Below are positions 8,079 to 15,794 of a DNA stretch of 33,957 bases, in pieces. The first letter of the stretch is position 1; every line of letters begins with the position of its first letter. A model generated the notes under the pieces. The model searched no databases. It saw nothing but the letters and a program-made list of their open reading frames with translations, and was not told the DNA's origin. Source of the DNA: Opitutia bacterium (GTDB taxonomy: Bacteria; Verrucomicrobiota; Verrucomicrobiia; Opitutales; Seribacteraceae). The stretch lies in NCBI GenBank assembly GCA_002730975.1, contig PCBO01000151.1, positions 1 to 33,957 of the forward strand, written 5' to 3'. The translations under genes and the position numbers were made by a program.

Positions 8079-10868
8079 TTGAGAACTGATCCCGACAGAA
8101 CTAATTTTTGTCGATCCAAGAGATCGCTTCTAGGCTTGATCCAATTGATACGGAAGATCCTGCCATGCTTGTTGCTGCTCTTCGTTTTCTCGGAATCTTG
8201 GCTTGCTGCTGAAAAAGAGTTAACCCAGCCCTTCAACTGGTCGGGCATCAACCTGCCTGACCTGCCCCCTGCTTCAGGAGAAGTCAAGCAAGCGGGATTG
8301 GCCGGACCATTCGTAGGAGTTCACGGCGACGCCTTGCTGGTGGCAGGCGGAGCAAATTTTCCGGATTTACCTCCGTGGAGAGGAGGCAATAAGGTTTGGT
8401 GGAACGATGTTTACGTGCTTGAGAAAGAAGCGGACGGCAAACCCAAACCCAACTGGTTTACCTCGCCGAGATTGGAACTCCTCAAATCCTCCGCCTACGG
8501 TGTAGCTATCTCGACTGAAAAGGGACTCCTGTGCATCGGGGGTTGTGATGCCGAACGGTGCCACGACGATGTCTTTCGCCTTCAATGGTTACCCGATGAA
8601 CGAGAACTGAAACTGCAACGTCTCCCGAACTTACCTCGCCCGTTAGCCTTTATGGCAGGAGCAATGGTAGACGATGTCGTTTATTTAATGGGTGGACTGG
8701 AAAAAATGGGAGGTGATGCCACCAACAACTTCTGGTCGCTAGACCTTTCCAAAACGGACGCAGAATTGGCATGGCAGGAATTGCCCCCTTGGTCTGGACC
8801 ACCTCGAGTTCTACCCTTAGCCGCGTCTCAAAGTAACGGAGAGAACGATTGCCTCTATCTCTTTAGCGGTCGCAATCCACATTTGGGAAAAGCAACCGAG
8901 ATGCTCGTGGACGCTCACAAGTTCGATCCCTCGAAGATGACCTGGTCGCCACTCGCCAATGTCTCGGCTGGTAATGATCAACCCCTTTGTATAATGGCGG
9001 GCACCTGCGCTCCCGTTGGCGTTGCCCATATTTTGGTGTTCGGAGGAGCCGATGGAGAACGATTCCTAGAGATCGAAAAGTTGAATGCCCGCATAGCCGA
9101 ACTTGATAGAAGTGCAGAAGACAGCAACGAAACGAACTCCACCGAACTTTCGGAGTTGAAGTCCCAACACCTACGTTTTCACGAACAACACACCGGCTTT
9201 TCTAAGGACATTCTTGCTTACCACGTAGTAACGGACAGTTGGACCAAAGTCGGCGAAGAAGAAATCCCATTCCCTGTAACTACCCAAGCAGTGGCATGGA
9301 ACGGTAGCATCGTCATACCTACTGGAGAAACCTCTCCGGGAGTCCGAACGGCAAAAGTTCTCTTGGGAGAACCCGAAAGGAGTGAAGGATTCGGTTCTTT
9401 GGACTATGCGGCGGTAGCGGTCTATTTAGCTGTTCTTGTCTGTATCGGCATACGCTTGGCGGGAAAAGAAAAGACTCCGGAAGACTTCTTTAAGGCAGGT
9501 GGTCGTATCCCTTGGTGGGCAGCAGGCTTAAGTATCTTCGGAACTCAATTGAGCGCCATCACCTTCATGGCGCTCCCCGCCAAAGCCTATGCAACAGACT
9601 GGACCTATCTCTTCGGCAATCTCCCCATACTTCTCGTAGCTCCTCTGATCGTATTCTGCTTTCTACCTTTTTATCGAAAACTAGACGTAACTACCGCGTA
9701 CGAATATCTTGAAAAGAGGTTCGACGCTTCTGTCAGGTTAGTCGCAAGTGGCTTTTTCATTTTCCTACAATTGGCAAGAATAGGAATCGTTCTGCTTTTG
9801 CCATCTCTTGCCTTATCGGTCGTTACGGGAGTGGATGTCACCACTTGCATCCTGGTAATGGGGGTTCTTTGCATCATATACGTAACCCTCGGCGGCATTG
9901 AAGCCGTTATTTGGACAGATGTCCTGCAAGTGCTTGTTCTGCTCGGAGGAGCGATCTATGTAGTTGTTTCGATTGCGGGAGAAGTGGGTGGTTTCCGGAG
10001 TCTTATTAGTCAAGCGCAAGCCGCCGAAAAGCTTAACTACATAGACCTCCGTTGGAATTTTTCAGAACCCACTTTATGGACCCTTCTGCTCGGGGGTCTT
10101 GCCGCCAGTTTAATTAGTTACGGAAGCGACCAAACCGTAGTCCAGCGCTACCTTACGACCAAGGACGCAAAGGCCTCTGCCCGTAGTATCTGGACAAATG
10201 CCTTTCTCACCGTCCCCGCAACCCTTCTTTTCTTTCTCGTCGGAGCTGCCCTATATGTCTTCTTCTCCAACCACCCTGAAACCCTCGACCCCCATCTCTC
10301 CACCGCCGATGCCATATTGCCCTTTTATGTCTTCGCGCAGTTGCCTGAAGGAATCGCAGGACTTGTGATCGCGGGCGTCTTCGCCGCAGCAATGTCTAGT
10401 CTCGACAGCAGCATGAACAGCGTAGCCGCCGCCGTTACGACCGACTTTCATGCCCGTTTTCGGCCCAGCTCCACTGCCACCGAAAAGCTCCGTGTAGCTC
10501 GTGTCGCAACGGTCGCGGTGGGTGTAGCGGGCACAGCTCTCGCCCTCTTTTTGGCGGGTACTGAAATCAAGTCTCTGTGGGATCAGTTCGTCGGCTTCCT
10601 CGGTCTATTCGGCGGAGGTCTGGGCGGACTATTCCTTTTGGCCATCTTCGCTGAAAAAGCCCACGCAAGAGGAACTCTGATCGGCCTTGCTGTCTCCGCT
10701 GTCATCGTCTTTTCTTTAAAAACTTGGCATCCGGTGCATTCTTGGTTTTATGCCTTCGCTGGAGTAGCTTCCTGCTTTTTGGCAGGCATCATTGCTAGTT
10801 TCATGATACCAAATGGTGATGTACAATCAACAACAGGTTTGACTTGGAAAACCCGAAAAGAAGATTAA
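8079..10868 (+). CDS. Mutarotase (kelch-type) domain fused to sodium:solute symporter
   Basis: A 929-residue two-domain protein. After a hydrophobic export/anchor segment (LPCLLLLFVFSESWLA, about residues 29-44), residues about 50-430 form a kelch-type propeller with the GPFVGVHGDALLVAGGANFP and KVWWNDVYVLE motifs of the cyclically permuted mutarotase family, related to the sialic-acid epimerase NanM. From about residue 439 (LDYAAVAVYLAVLVCIGIRL) to about 915 is an SSS-family symporter with roughly a dozen membrane segments, including the SIFGTQLSAITFMALP and FAAAMSSLDSSMNSVAAAV motifs. The fusion suggests that a periplasmic domain interconverts anomers of a sugar, perhaps N-acetylneuraminate, as it is taken up with Na+. 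The start is uncertain: TTG at 8079 is used, but TTG at 8136 is possible and no ATG precedes the hydrophobic segment. Confidence 0.88.
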   Translation: MRTDPDRTNFCRSKRSLLGLIQLIRKILPCLLLLFVFSESWLAAEKELTQPFNWSGINLPDLPPASGEVKQAGLAGPFVGVHGDALLVAGGANFPDLPPWRGGNKVWWNDVYVLEKEADGKPKPNWFTSPRLELLKSSAYGVAISTEKGLLCIGGCDAERCHDDVFRLQWLPDERELKLQRLPNLPRPLAFMAGAMVDDVVYLMGGLEKMGGDATNNFWSLDLSKTDAELAWQELPPWSGPPRVLPLAASQSNGENDCLYLFSGRNPHLGKATEMLVDAHKFDPSKMTWSPLANVSAGNDQPLCIMAGTCAPVGVAHILVFGGADGERFLEIEKLNARIAELDRSAEDSNETNSTELSELKSQHLRFHEQHTGFSKDILAYHVVTDSWTKVGEEEIPFPVTTQAVAWNGSIVIPTGETSPGVRTAKVLLGEPERSEGFGSLDYAAVAVYLAVLVCIGIRLAGKEKTPEDFFKAGGRIPWWAAGLSIFGTQLSAITFMALPAKAYATDWTYLFGNLPILLVAPLIVFCFLPFYRKLDVTTAYEYLEKRFDASVRLVASGFFIFLQLARIGIVLLLPSLALSVVTGVDVTTCILVMGVLCIIYVTLGGIEAVIWTDVLQVLVLLGGAIYVVVSIAGEVGGFRSLISQAQAAEKLNYIDLRWNFSEPTLWTLLLGGLAASLISYGSDQTVVQRYLTTKDAKASARSIWTNAFLTVPATLLFFLVGAALYVFFSNHPETLDPHLSTADAILPFYVFAQLPEGIAGLVIAGVFAAAMSSLDSSMNSVAAAVTTDFHARFRPSSTATEKLRVARVATVAVGVAGTALALFLAGTEIKSLWDQFVGFLGLFGGGLGGLFLLAIFAEKAHARGTLIGLAVSAVIVFSLKTWHPVHSWFYAFAGVASCFLAGIIASFMIPNGDVQSTTGLTWKTRKED

Positions 10869-11307
10869 ATTCTTTAGCTTTCTTGTTGAGTGGAACTTTA
10901 GGAATTCACTTCCCCTATTTCATCATCTTGTTGGTGCCGAATTATAACCTCTTTCATCTTACTTAAACGAGATTGTACATTGAAACACTAGCGAATATCG
11001 CTTCTTTCGCTCAATTCAGATCCCTAAAAACTCTCAAAGCAGTTGATGATCAACTGATACCAACACAAAATTTCGCAATAAATGAAGTTCTGGAAATAAG
11101 ATCGCTCGTCATATGTGTTGTTGCATAATAATAGTTTAAATCATTTTTTTCAAAGATTGCAAAGCAGGAAGATAATAGGTTCCATCGGTTTTCACTATAA
11201 TATGCTGAAATAACCTTAATGCGACTATTTCTTTGTATTATTTACTCGTTCTTTCGAAAGTTTTATCATCAGATTAGCAGGCTTTTAATTATCTCTATTA
11301 CCAATTG
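10869..11307. other. AT-rich intergenic spacer with one small palindrome
   Basis: About 440 bases with no convincing coding frame on either strand and clearly more A+T than the symporter gene before it. The only structure I find is a perfect inverted repeat at 11040-11056 (CAGTTGA, TGA, TCAACTG). It has no T-run after it, so an operator-like site is as likely as a hairpin. Nothing resembles a tRNA or an obvious riboswitch. Confidence 0.5.
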
Positions 11308-11760
11308 ATGAAAAAAAAGGGGGCATTGGAACCCGAGCAAACTCAGTATCGGATACGTTATCTCCTAGGTGATGATGTTATTCCAGTTGAGAAGTATTTT
11401 ATGGCAACTTCAACTGAACAAGCCTTGGAAATGTTTGGCTACTCGTGCCGCAATTTTCCCAGCTCACCTGAATTACTTGATTTTGAGAAATGGAATCGAT
11501 GGTCAAATGAATGGATTGATGAGATTACCAAGGAATCCGCACAAGAGAAATTACAATTATTATTGAAAAGTGACGGAGATGAACAACCGAAGGCAGACGA
11601 ACCTGAAAACCCTGCTGATGTACAAAAGAAAAAACTTTTACTGAAAGAATTAGAGAAATACGAGGATTTGTACAACGATCCATACTTCTACATGAGAGGA
11701 AAACCAAACCCAAAGTACGGACAGGAAATAGATAGGATAAAAAAAGCTCTCGCTAAATAA
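11308..11760 (+). CDS. Hypothetical protein, 150 residues
   Basis: I do not recognise this protein. The ATG at 11308 immediately follows an in-frame TTG at 11305 and is preferred. The N-terminal half (YRIRYLLGDDVIPVEKYF, then STEQALEMFGYSCRNF and a Trp-rich EKWNRWSNEWIDE segment) looks like a small globular domain. A charged linker (about 85-105, rich in Glu, Pro and Asp) leads to a basic helical tail ending DRIKKALAK. There is no signal peptide or membrane segment, so it is probably cytosolic. The gene stands alone between a 440-base spacer and a convergent DUF1501 gene and has no visible ribosome site. Composition and flow of the protein argue for a real gene, but function is unknown. Confidence 0.65.
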   Translation: MKKKGALEPEQTQYRIRYLLGDDVIPVEKYFMATSTEQALEMFGYSCRNFPSSPELLDFEKWNRWSNEWIDEITKESAQEKLQLLLKSDGDEQPKADEPENPADVQKKKLLLKELEKYEDLYNDPYFYMRGKPNPKYGQEIDRIKKALAK

Positions 11761-11851
11761 GAGAACACCAGTCAACGAGTAAAAAAACAGAAACATTAAC
11801 TGGTCTACCCTCTGTATATGAATCGGAGGATGAAAAAAAATAAAACCTAGG

Positions 11852-13243
11852 CTAGGCACCTAAAAACTTGTCCAATACTTGGCCTTCGGAAAGAGGGAAG
11901 GGGCGACCGAGGGAATCGTGAAAGTGGGAGTGTGGGTCTAGCCCGAGTAGGTGGTAGATGGTGGCAGTGACGTCAGAGGGTGAGACGGCGTCCTCGATGG
12001 GTTCGGAAGCGATTTTGTCAGACTTACCGTACATTTGGCCGCCGGGTACTCCCGCCCCTGCCAGCCATATGGTGTTGCAGCGCCCCCAGTGGTCACGACC
12101 CGCATTTTTGTTCACCTTTGGCGTACGACCGAACTCACTATTCCAAACGACGAGGGTGTCCTCAAGCATACCCCGTTCCTCGAGGTCGTTTAGGAGGTGC
12201 GCAATGGGTTGGTCAACTTGAGGAACTAGACGATCCTTCAGTCCCTTGAAGTTGTCCTTATGTGTGTCCCAAGTGGTATCGACCCCCGGCTTGTCGCGGT
12301 GCCAATAGACGGTAACCAGCTTAACCCCTGACTCGAGGAGGCGCCGAGCAAGCAAAACGCTCTGCCCGAAAGTTTGCATACCGTAGCGTTCACGTTCAGT
12401 CTCGCCCTCATCTGCAATATCGAAAGCATCGGCTATCTTTGGGGACGTGAGAAGGTCGTATGCCAACTGGTTGACGGCGTTGAGGTCAGATACGTCCAAA
12501 GTGGAAATAAGATCTTTGCGAAAGTCGTCGAATTGCTCGGTCAGCTTTATCCGCTTACGAAGACGAGCACGATCAAGCCCTTCGACAGGAGACATATTGG
12601 GCACTTTAAAATCGGGTTCATCGGGGTGTCGATTAAGTACAAATGGATCGTAACGGCGACCGAGAAAGCCAGCGTTCTGCCCCGGTGTAACGAATCCTGC
12701 GGTAGTACCGATAATTTCTGGAAGAGCCACAAAAGTGGGCAACCCATTAGTAGCAGGCGAAAACTGACTAAGAATGGAGCCGACGTGAGGATAGTCGGTT
12801 GGACGAGCTCCGAAATTTTCACGTGATTCCGGGTGCTTGTGGCCAGTCAGCACCCAATGGGCCCCAGTGGAGTGATTGTTATCGGTGTGCGTTACCGAGC
12901 GGATGAAGCCGATTTTGTCTGTCACGCCACCAAGTTTGGGCATGAGCTCAGAGATGCGTATACCAGGAGTTTGACTGCGGACGGGGTTGAATGGACCGCG
13001 AAGCTCGGAGGGAGCATCGGGCTTCATATCGAAAAGATCGATATGGCTTGGACCTCCCCACATGTATAGGAGAAGGCAGCGCTTGGCTTTACCGAAAGTT
13101 CCTGAATATTCACCCGTTTTTTTTGCTGCAAGTAGAGAGGGAAGGCTTAATCCGAAAGGGGCCAATCCACCAATACGCAGCATTGCCCGGCGAGTAAGGC
13201 CGTCACAACAAGCCTGAGCGGGGTTTTCTCGGAGCTCGATCAT
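11852..13243 (-). CDS. DUF1501 family protein, Tat-exported
   Basis: A 463-residue protein of the DUF1501 family, which is abundant in Planctomycetes and Verrucomicrobia and related to the alkaline-phosphatase/sulfatase fold. A twin-arginine signal lies near the start (GLTRRAMLRIGGLAPFGLSLP). Family blocks are CLLLYMWGGPSHIDLFDMKP, THTDNNHSTGAHWVLTG, WDTHKDNFKGLK, VVWNSEFGRTP, GRDHWGRCNTIWLAGAG and TATIYHLLGLDP; the conserved Asp, His and Asn residues look like metal ligands. The frame is open further upstream to an ATG at 13294, but the ATG at 13243 puts the twin arginines in the normal position, so I chose it. In other PVC bacteria such genes pair with cytochrome-domain (PSCyt) genes; here the cytochrome-like gene is 18 kb away. 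The substrate is unknown. Confidence 0.9.
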   Translation of the reverse strand: MIELRENPAQACCDGLTRRAMLRIGGLAPFGLSLPSLLAAKKTGEYSGTFGKAKRCLLLYMWGGPSHIDLFDMKPDAPSELRGPFNPVRSQTPGIRISELMPKLGGVTDKIGFIRSVTHTDNNHSTGAHWVLTGHKHPESRENFGARPTDYPHVGSILSQFSPATNGLPTFVALPEIIGTTAGFVTPGQNAGFLGRRYDPFVLNRHPDEPDFKVPNMSPVEGLDRARLRKRIKLTEQFDDFRKDLISTLDVSDLNAVNQLAYDLLTSPKIADAFDIADEGETERERYGMQTFGQSVLLARRLLESGVKLVTVYWHRDKPGVDTTWDTHKDNFKGLKDRLVPQVDQPIAHLLNDLEERGMLEDTLVVWNSEFGRTPKVNKNAGRDHWGRCNTIWLAGAGVPGGQMYGKSDKIASEPIEDAVSPSDVTATIYHLLGLDPHSHFHDSLGRPFPLSEGQVLDKFLGA

Positions 13244-13368
13244 TGTTCGAATTAAATTCAACCGAATAAAGCCGAGCAACAGAAAATGAAACATTCAACA
13301 AGGATTATCGTTTCAAGGAATTGAATAAAGAGGTTGAGATGGTTGTCTTCTCTTGCGAAAGTAATCCT

Positions 13369-13956
13369 ATGAAAGTTGTTCCATTAACTATTCTCATGTT
13401 CACCAATGCATTTGTCTTTCAAGGTTGTGGGGGCAACTCCGAACCTTCGGGATCTGACCCTAGTGAAGGCAATTCCACATCGGCATCGATCTCTACCCCT
13501 GCTCCCTTTCCAATGGGTACGATTCTGAGCGAAGTTGAGGATAGCGGGGTGAAGGTAACCTTTTTCTTGGCGAAGGGGGAAAACGGCAAACATTGGCTTC
13601 AAGCTACCTTTTCGCCTCTGGAAATTGGTTATCACGTCTACTCCAAAGATTTGCCCGCCGATGGTATCGATGGAATCGGCCGCCCCACCCTTCTGGAATT
13701 AAGCGAAAGCGCTGCCATTTCAGACGTTGGTGAACTTACGGCCGACAAGAAGATTCATAATTTGGCGAGTCCGCTGAACGCGGACGGATTCCCGGTATAC
13801 CCCGACGGACCCGTAACGTTAAGTTTACCTTTCACAATGAAACCGGATACTAATGGCACGGTCGACGTTATCGCCAAGATCACCTACATGGCCTGTACGA
13901 AAACTTCCTGCAACCCACCCGTTGAGGGGAAGGTAGTGAAACTGACCCTCAAATAA
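13369..13956 (+). CDS. Putative lipoprotein with DsbD-alpha-like domain
   Basis: A 195-residue protein starting at the ATG at 13369; an in-frame TTG at 13321 would only add residues before the signal peptide. The N terminus is a short hydrophobic signal ending VFQGC, an imperfect lipobox, followed by a Ser/Gly/Pro-rich linker. The C-terminal part, with WLQATFSPLEIGYHVYSKDL and the final YMACTKTSCNPPVEGKVVKL, fits the N-terminal (alpha) domain of the thiol reductant transporter DsbD, including the two cysteines of the CxxxxC pair. No DsbD membrane or thioredoxin domain follows, so this is a stand-alone alpha-like domain. It is followed after 18 bases by the PQQ-like gene, probably in one operon. 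Function is inferred as periplasmic thiol exchange or partner binding. Confidence 0.8.
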   Translation: MKVVPLTILMFTNAFVFQGCGGNSEPSGSDPSEGNSTSASISTPAPFPMGTILSEVEDSGVKVTFFLAKGENGKHWLQATFSPLEIGYHVYSKDLPADGIDGIGRPTLLELSESAAISDVGELTADKKIHNLASPLNADGFPVYPDGPVTLSLPFTMKPDTNGTVDVIAKITYMACTKTSCNPPVEGKVVKLTLK

Positions 13957-13974
13957 TCTTGGCGGCAAGGGACC

Positions 13975-15219
13975 GTGTACACTCCAAAACTGTTCCGTCT
14001 TCTATTACTTATTGTAGCGCCTTTCCTGTTAGAGGCGGATGACTGGCCAACTTGGCGTGGAGCCAACGGGAACGGTCTTAGTAACGAAAAGAATATCCCC
14101 GAGAATTGGTCGATGGAGAAGAATGTTGCATGGCAGGTGAAGCTTCCGGGACCGGGCAACTCGTCGCCAATCGTATCCAAAGGAAAGGTTTTTGTGACGC
14201 AGGCCAACGAAAACGGGACAAAACGCGCCCTGCTCTGCTTCGACCGCCAAACGGGAGACAAACTCTGGGAGCGAGAAACTTTATTCCCCGATAAAGAACC
14301 TACTCACAAGACAAACCCTTTCTGTTCTGCTTCTCCGGCCACGAACGGCAAGTTGGTTGTAGTCACTCTCGGGTCGGCAGGCATGATCGCCTATGACTTC
14401 GAGGGAGAGGAGGTCTGGCGACGCAAAGATCTCGGTCCAGAAAGACACCTCTGGGGCACAGCATCCAGTCCCGTACCCTATGGCAAGACCTTCATCCAGT
14501 ACCGAGGCCCCGGCCCCTTTGTATTCATGCTTGCACTCGATGCCGCCACTGGAGAAACCGTATGGAAACGCGATCTGCCCAAAGCTCAAGGCAAAGACGA
14601 GGAGCACTGGTTCGGAAGTTGGAGTACGCCAGTCTTACGAAATAACCATGGTCGAGAAGAATTGCTCCTTAGTTTGCCCAAGCGCCTCTACGCCTTCGAC
14701 CCCAAGACAGGAAAACCTGTTTGGTGGTGCGATGGCCTCGGCGATCTCGTCTATAACAACGCTGTAAGCGCGGGTGACTTCGTCTTGGCTACTTCCGGTT
14801 ATGGTGGTCCCGCCCTTGGCTTAAAGGCAGGTAAGGACGTCTCTGGCGACATCACCTCCCAACGACTATGGGTTACAACAAAGCGAAACCTGCAACGAAT
14901 CGGCACGGGAGCAGTAGTTGGAGGCAATTACTACATCTTGACCGAACCGGGAATCCTCCAATGTATCGATATCGCCACAGGCAAGATCGTGAAGCAAGCC
15001 CGGGTGGGGAAAGGGGGCAACTGGGGTTCGGTCACGTATATCGGAGGAAAGCTCTATGTCACCAATCAGGGCGGCCAAACCCTCGTCATCTCGGCGAATC
15101 GCGACTTTAAAGTCCTGACCACAAACCCCGTAAATGAAATGACCCGAGGTTCCCCCGCCTTTTCAGAAGGGCAAGTGTTTCTTCGCACATACGAACACCT
15201 ATGGTGCTGGGGCCAGTGA
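13975..15219 (+). CDS. PQQ-like beta-propeller repeat protein, exported
   Basis: A 414-residue protein with a short signal peptide (FRLLLLIVAPFLLEA) directly followed by DWPTWRGANGNGLS, the usual opening of PQQ-like propeller proteins in Planctomycetes and Verrucomicrobia. Propeller repeats with A/Y-D-x-x-T/G-G-x-x-x-W patterns recur: ALLCFDRQTGDKLWER, MLALDAATGETVWKRD, LYAFDPKTGKPVWW and LQCIDIATGKIVKQA. The start is GTG with AAGGGA just upstream. The gene follows the DsbD-alpha-like gene by 18 bases. These proteins are structurally like BamB; whether PQQ is bound is not shown. No catalytic residues can be named. Confidence 0.88.
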   Translation: MYTPKLFRLLLLIVAPFLLEADDWPTWRGANGNGLSNEKNIPENWSMEKNVAWQVKLPGPGNSSPIVSKGKVFVTQANENGTKRALLCFDRQTGDKLWERETLFPDKEPTHKTNPFCSASPATNGKLVVVTLGSAGMIAYDFEGEEVWRRKDLGPERHLWGTASSPVPYGKTFIQYRGPGPFVFMLALDAATGETVWKRDLPKAQGKDEEHWFGSWSTPVLRNNHGREELLLSLPKRLYAFDPKTGKPVWWCDGLGDLVYNNAVSAGDFVLATSGYGGPALGLKAGKDVSGDITSQRLWVTTKRNLQRIGTGAVVGGNYYILTEPGILQCIDIATGKIVKQARVGKGGNWGSVTYIGGKLYVTNQGGQTLVISANRDFKVLTTNPVNEMTRGSPAFSEGQVFLRTYEHLWCWGQ

Positions 15220-15589
15220 CCAGTCGTGCCTTTGCCTTCACGCATAAGCTGTTGGTACCTGATGCTTTCTTCAACTTGCCCGCCCTGAGAAATGTAACCG
15301 AACGAACATACTTCAGTCACTGTTTCTTTATCCCAAACAAAAGCTCTCGACTCACAGGTCTTCATTCTTTTTCGGCTTCTCATGGCGTTCTTCTCCATCT
15401 TTTCTAAAACGATAATATAACCATTATTTCATACCGAACATTCTCTTGGTTTTGCTTTAGCTTCACTCTAAAAAAGAGGCCATCTAACTTGAGTCTGAGA
15501 CGGGTAGAGTCATCTACCTTATGCAGAATCGTTTTTGACGAACTTAGGTTGTTGTTTACCTTTTAGTTTCATTACAAAAATGTTTCGTC
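15220..15589. other. Intergenic region before tRNA-Glu
   Basis: About 370 bases without a convincing gene. An antisense frame reaching into the PQQ-like gene looks like a shadow. The one clean structure is an inverted repeat at 15503-15518 (GGTAGA, GTCA, TCTACC), extendable by one G-U pair; the following bases are not a T-run, so a terminator role is doubtful. Confidence 0.4.
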
Positions 15590-15620
15590 TTGCCGTAGCA
15601 AATGAAATCTTCAATATGTT
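15590..15620 (+). promoter_or_regulatory. Candidate promoter for tRNA-Glu
   Basis: TTGCCG (15590-15595) and TATGTT (15615-15620) lie 19 bases apart; the -10 element ends about 16 bases before the mature tRNA. Both are partial consensus matches and the spacer is slightly long. Prediction by eye only. Confidence 0.3.
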
Positions 15621-15635
15621 TTCTTTTTAGACTTA

Positions 15636-15712
<77 letters not shown>

Positions 15713-15794
15713 TTCTTTCCAAGTTTTACAAGGATTCCTTCGCGGCATGATTTGGGTTACCGTTAATTGAAGGTAGCGTGGGAGAATTTTACTT

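Noticed and set aside
11761..11851. ACCAGT...ACTGGT inverted repeat as a terminator between the orphan gene and DUF1501
   Set aside because: The stem is only six pairs with a loop of about 26 bases and no T-run follows on either strand.
13244..13294. Earlier start for the DUF1501 protein at 13294
   Set aside because: It would place an extra hydrophobic stretch before the twin-arginine signal; the internal ATG at 13243 gives a normal Tat signal position.
15066..15398. Minus-strand frame of 110 residues at the end of the PQQ-like gene
   Set aside because: Half of it is antisense to the propeller gene, and its composition and lack of motifs mark it as a shadow.
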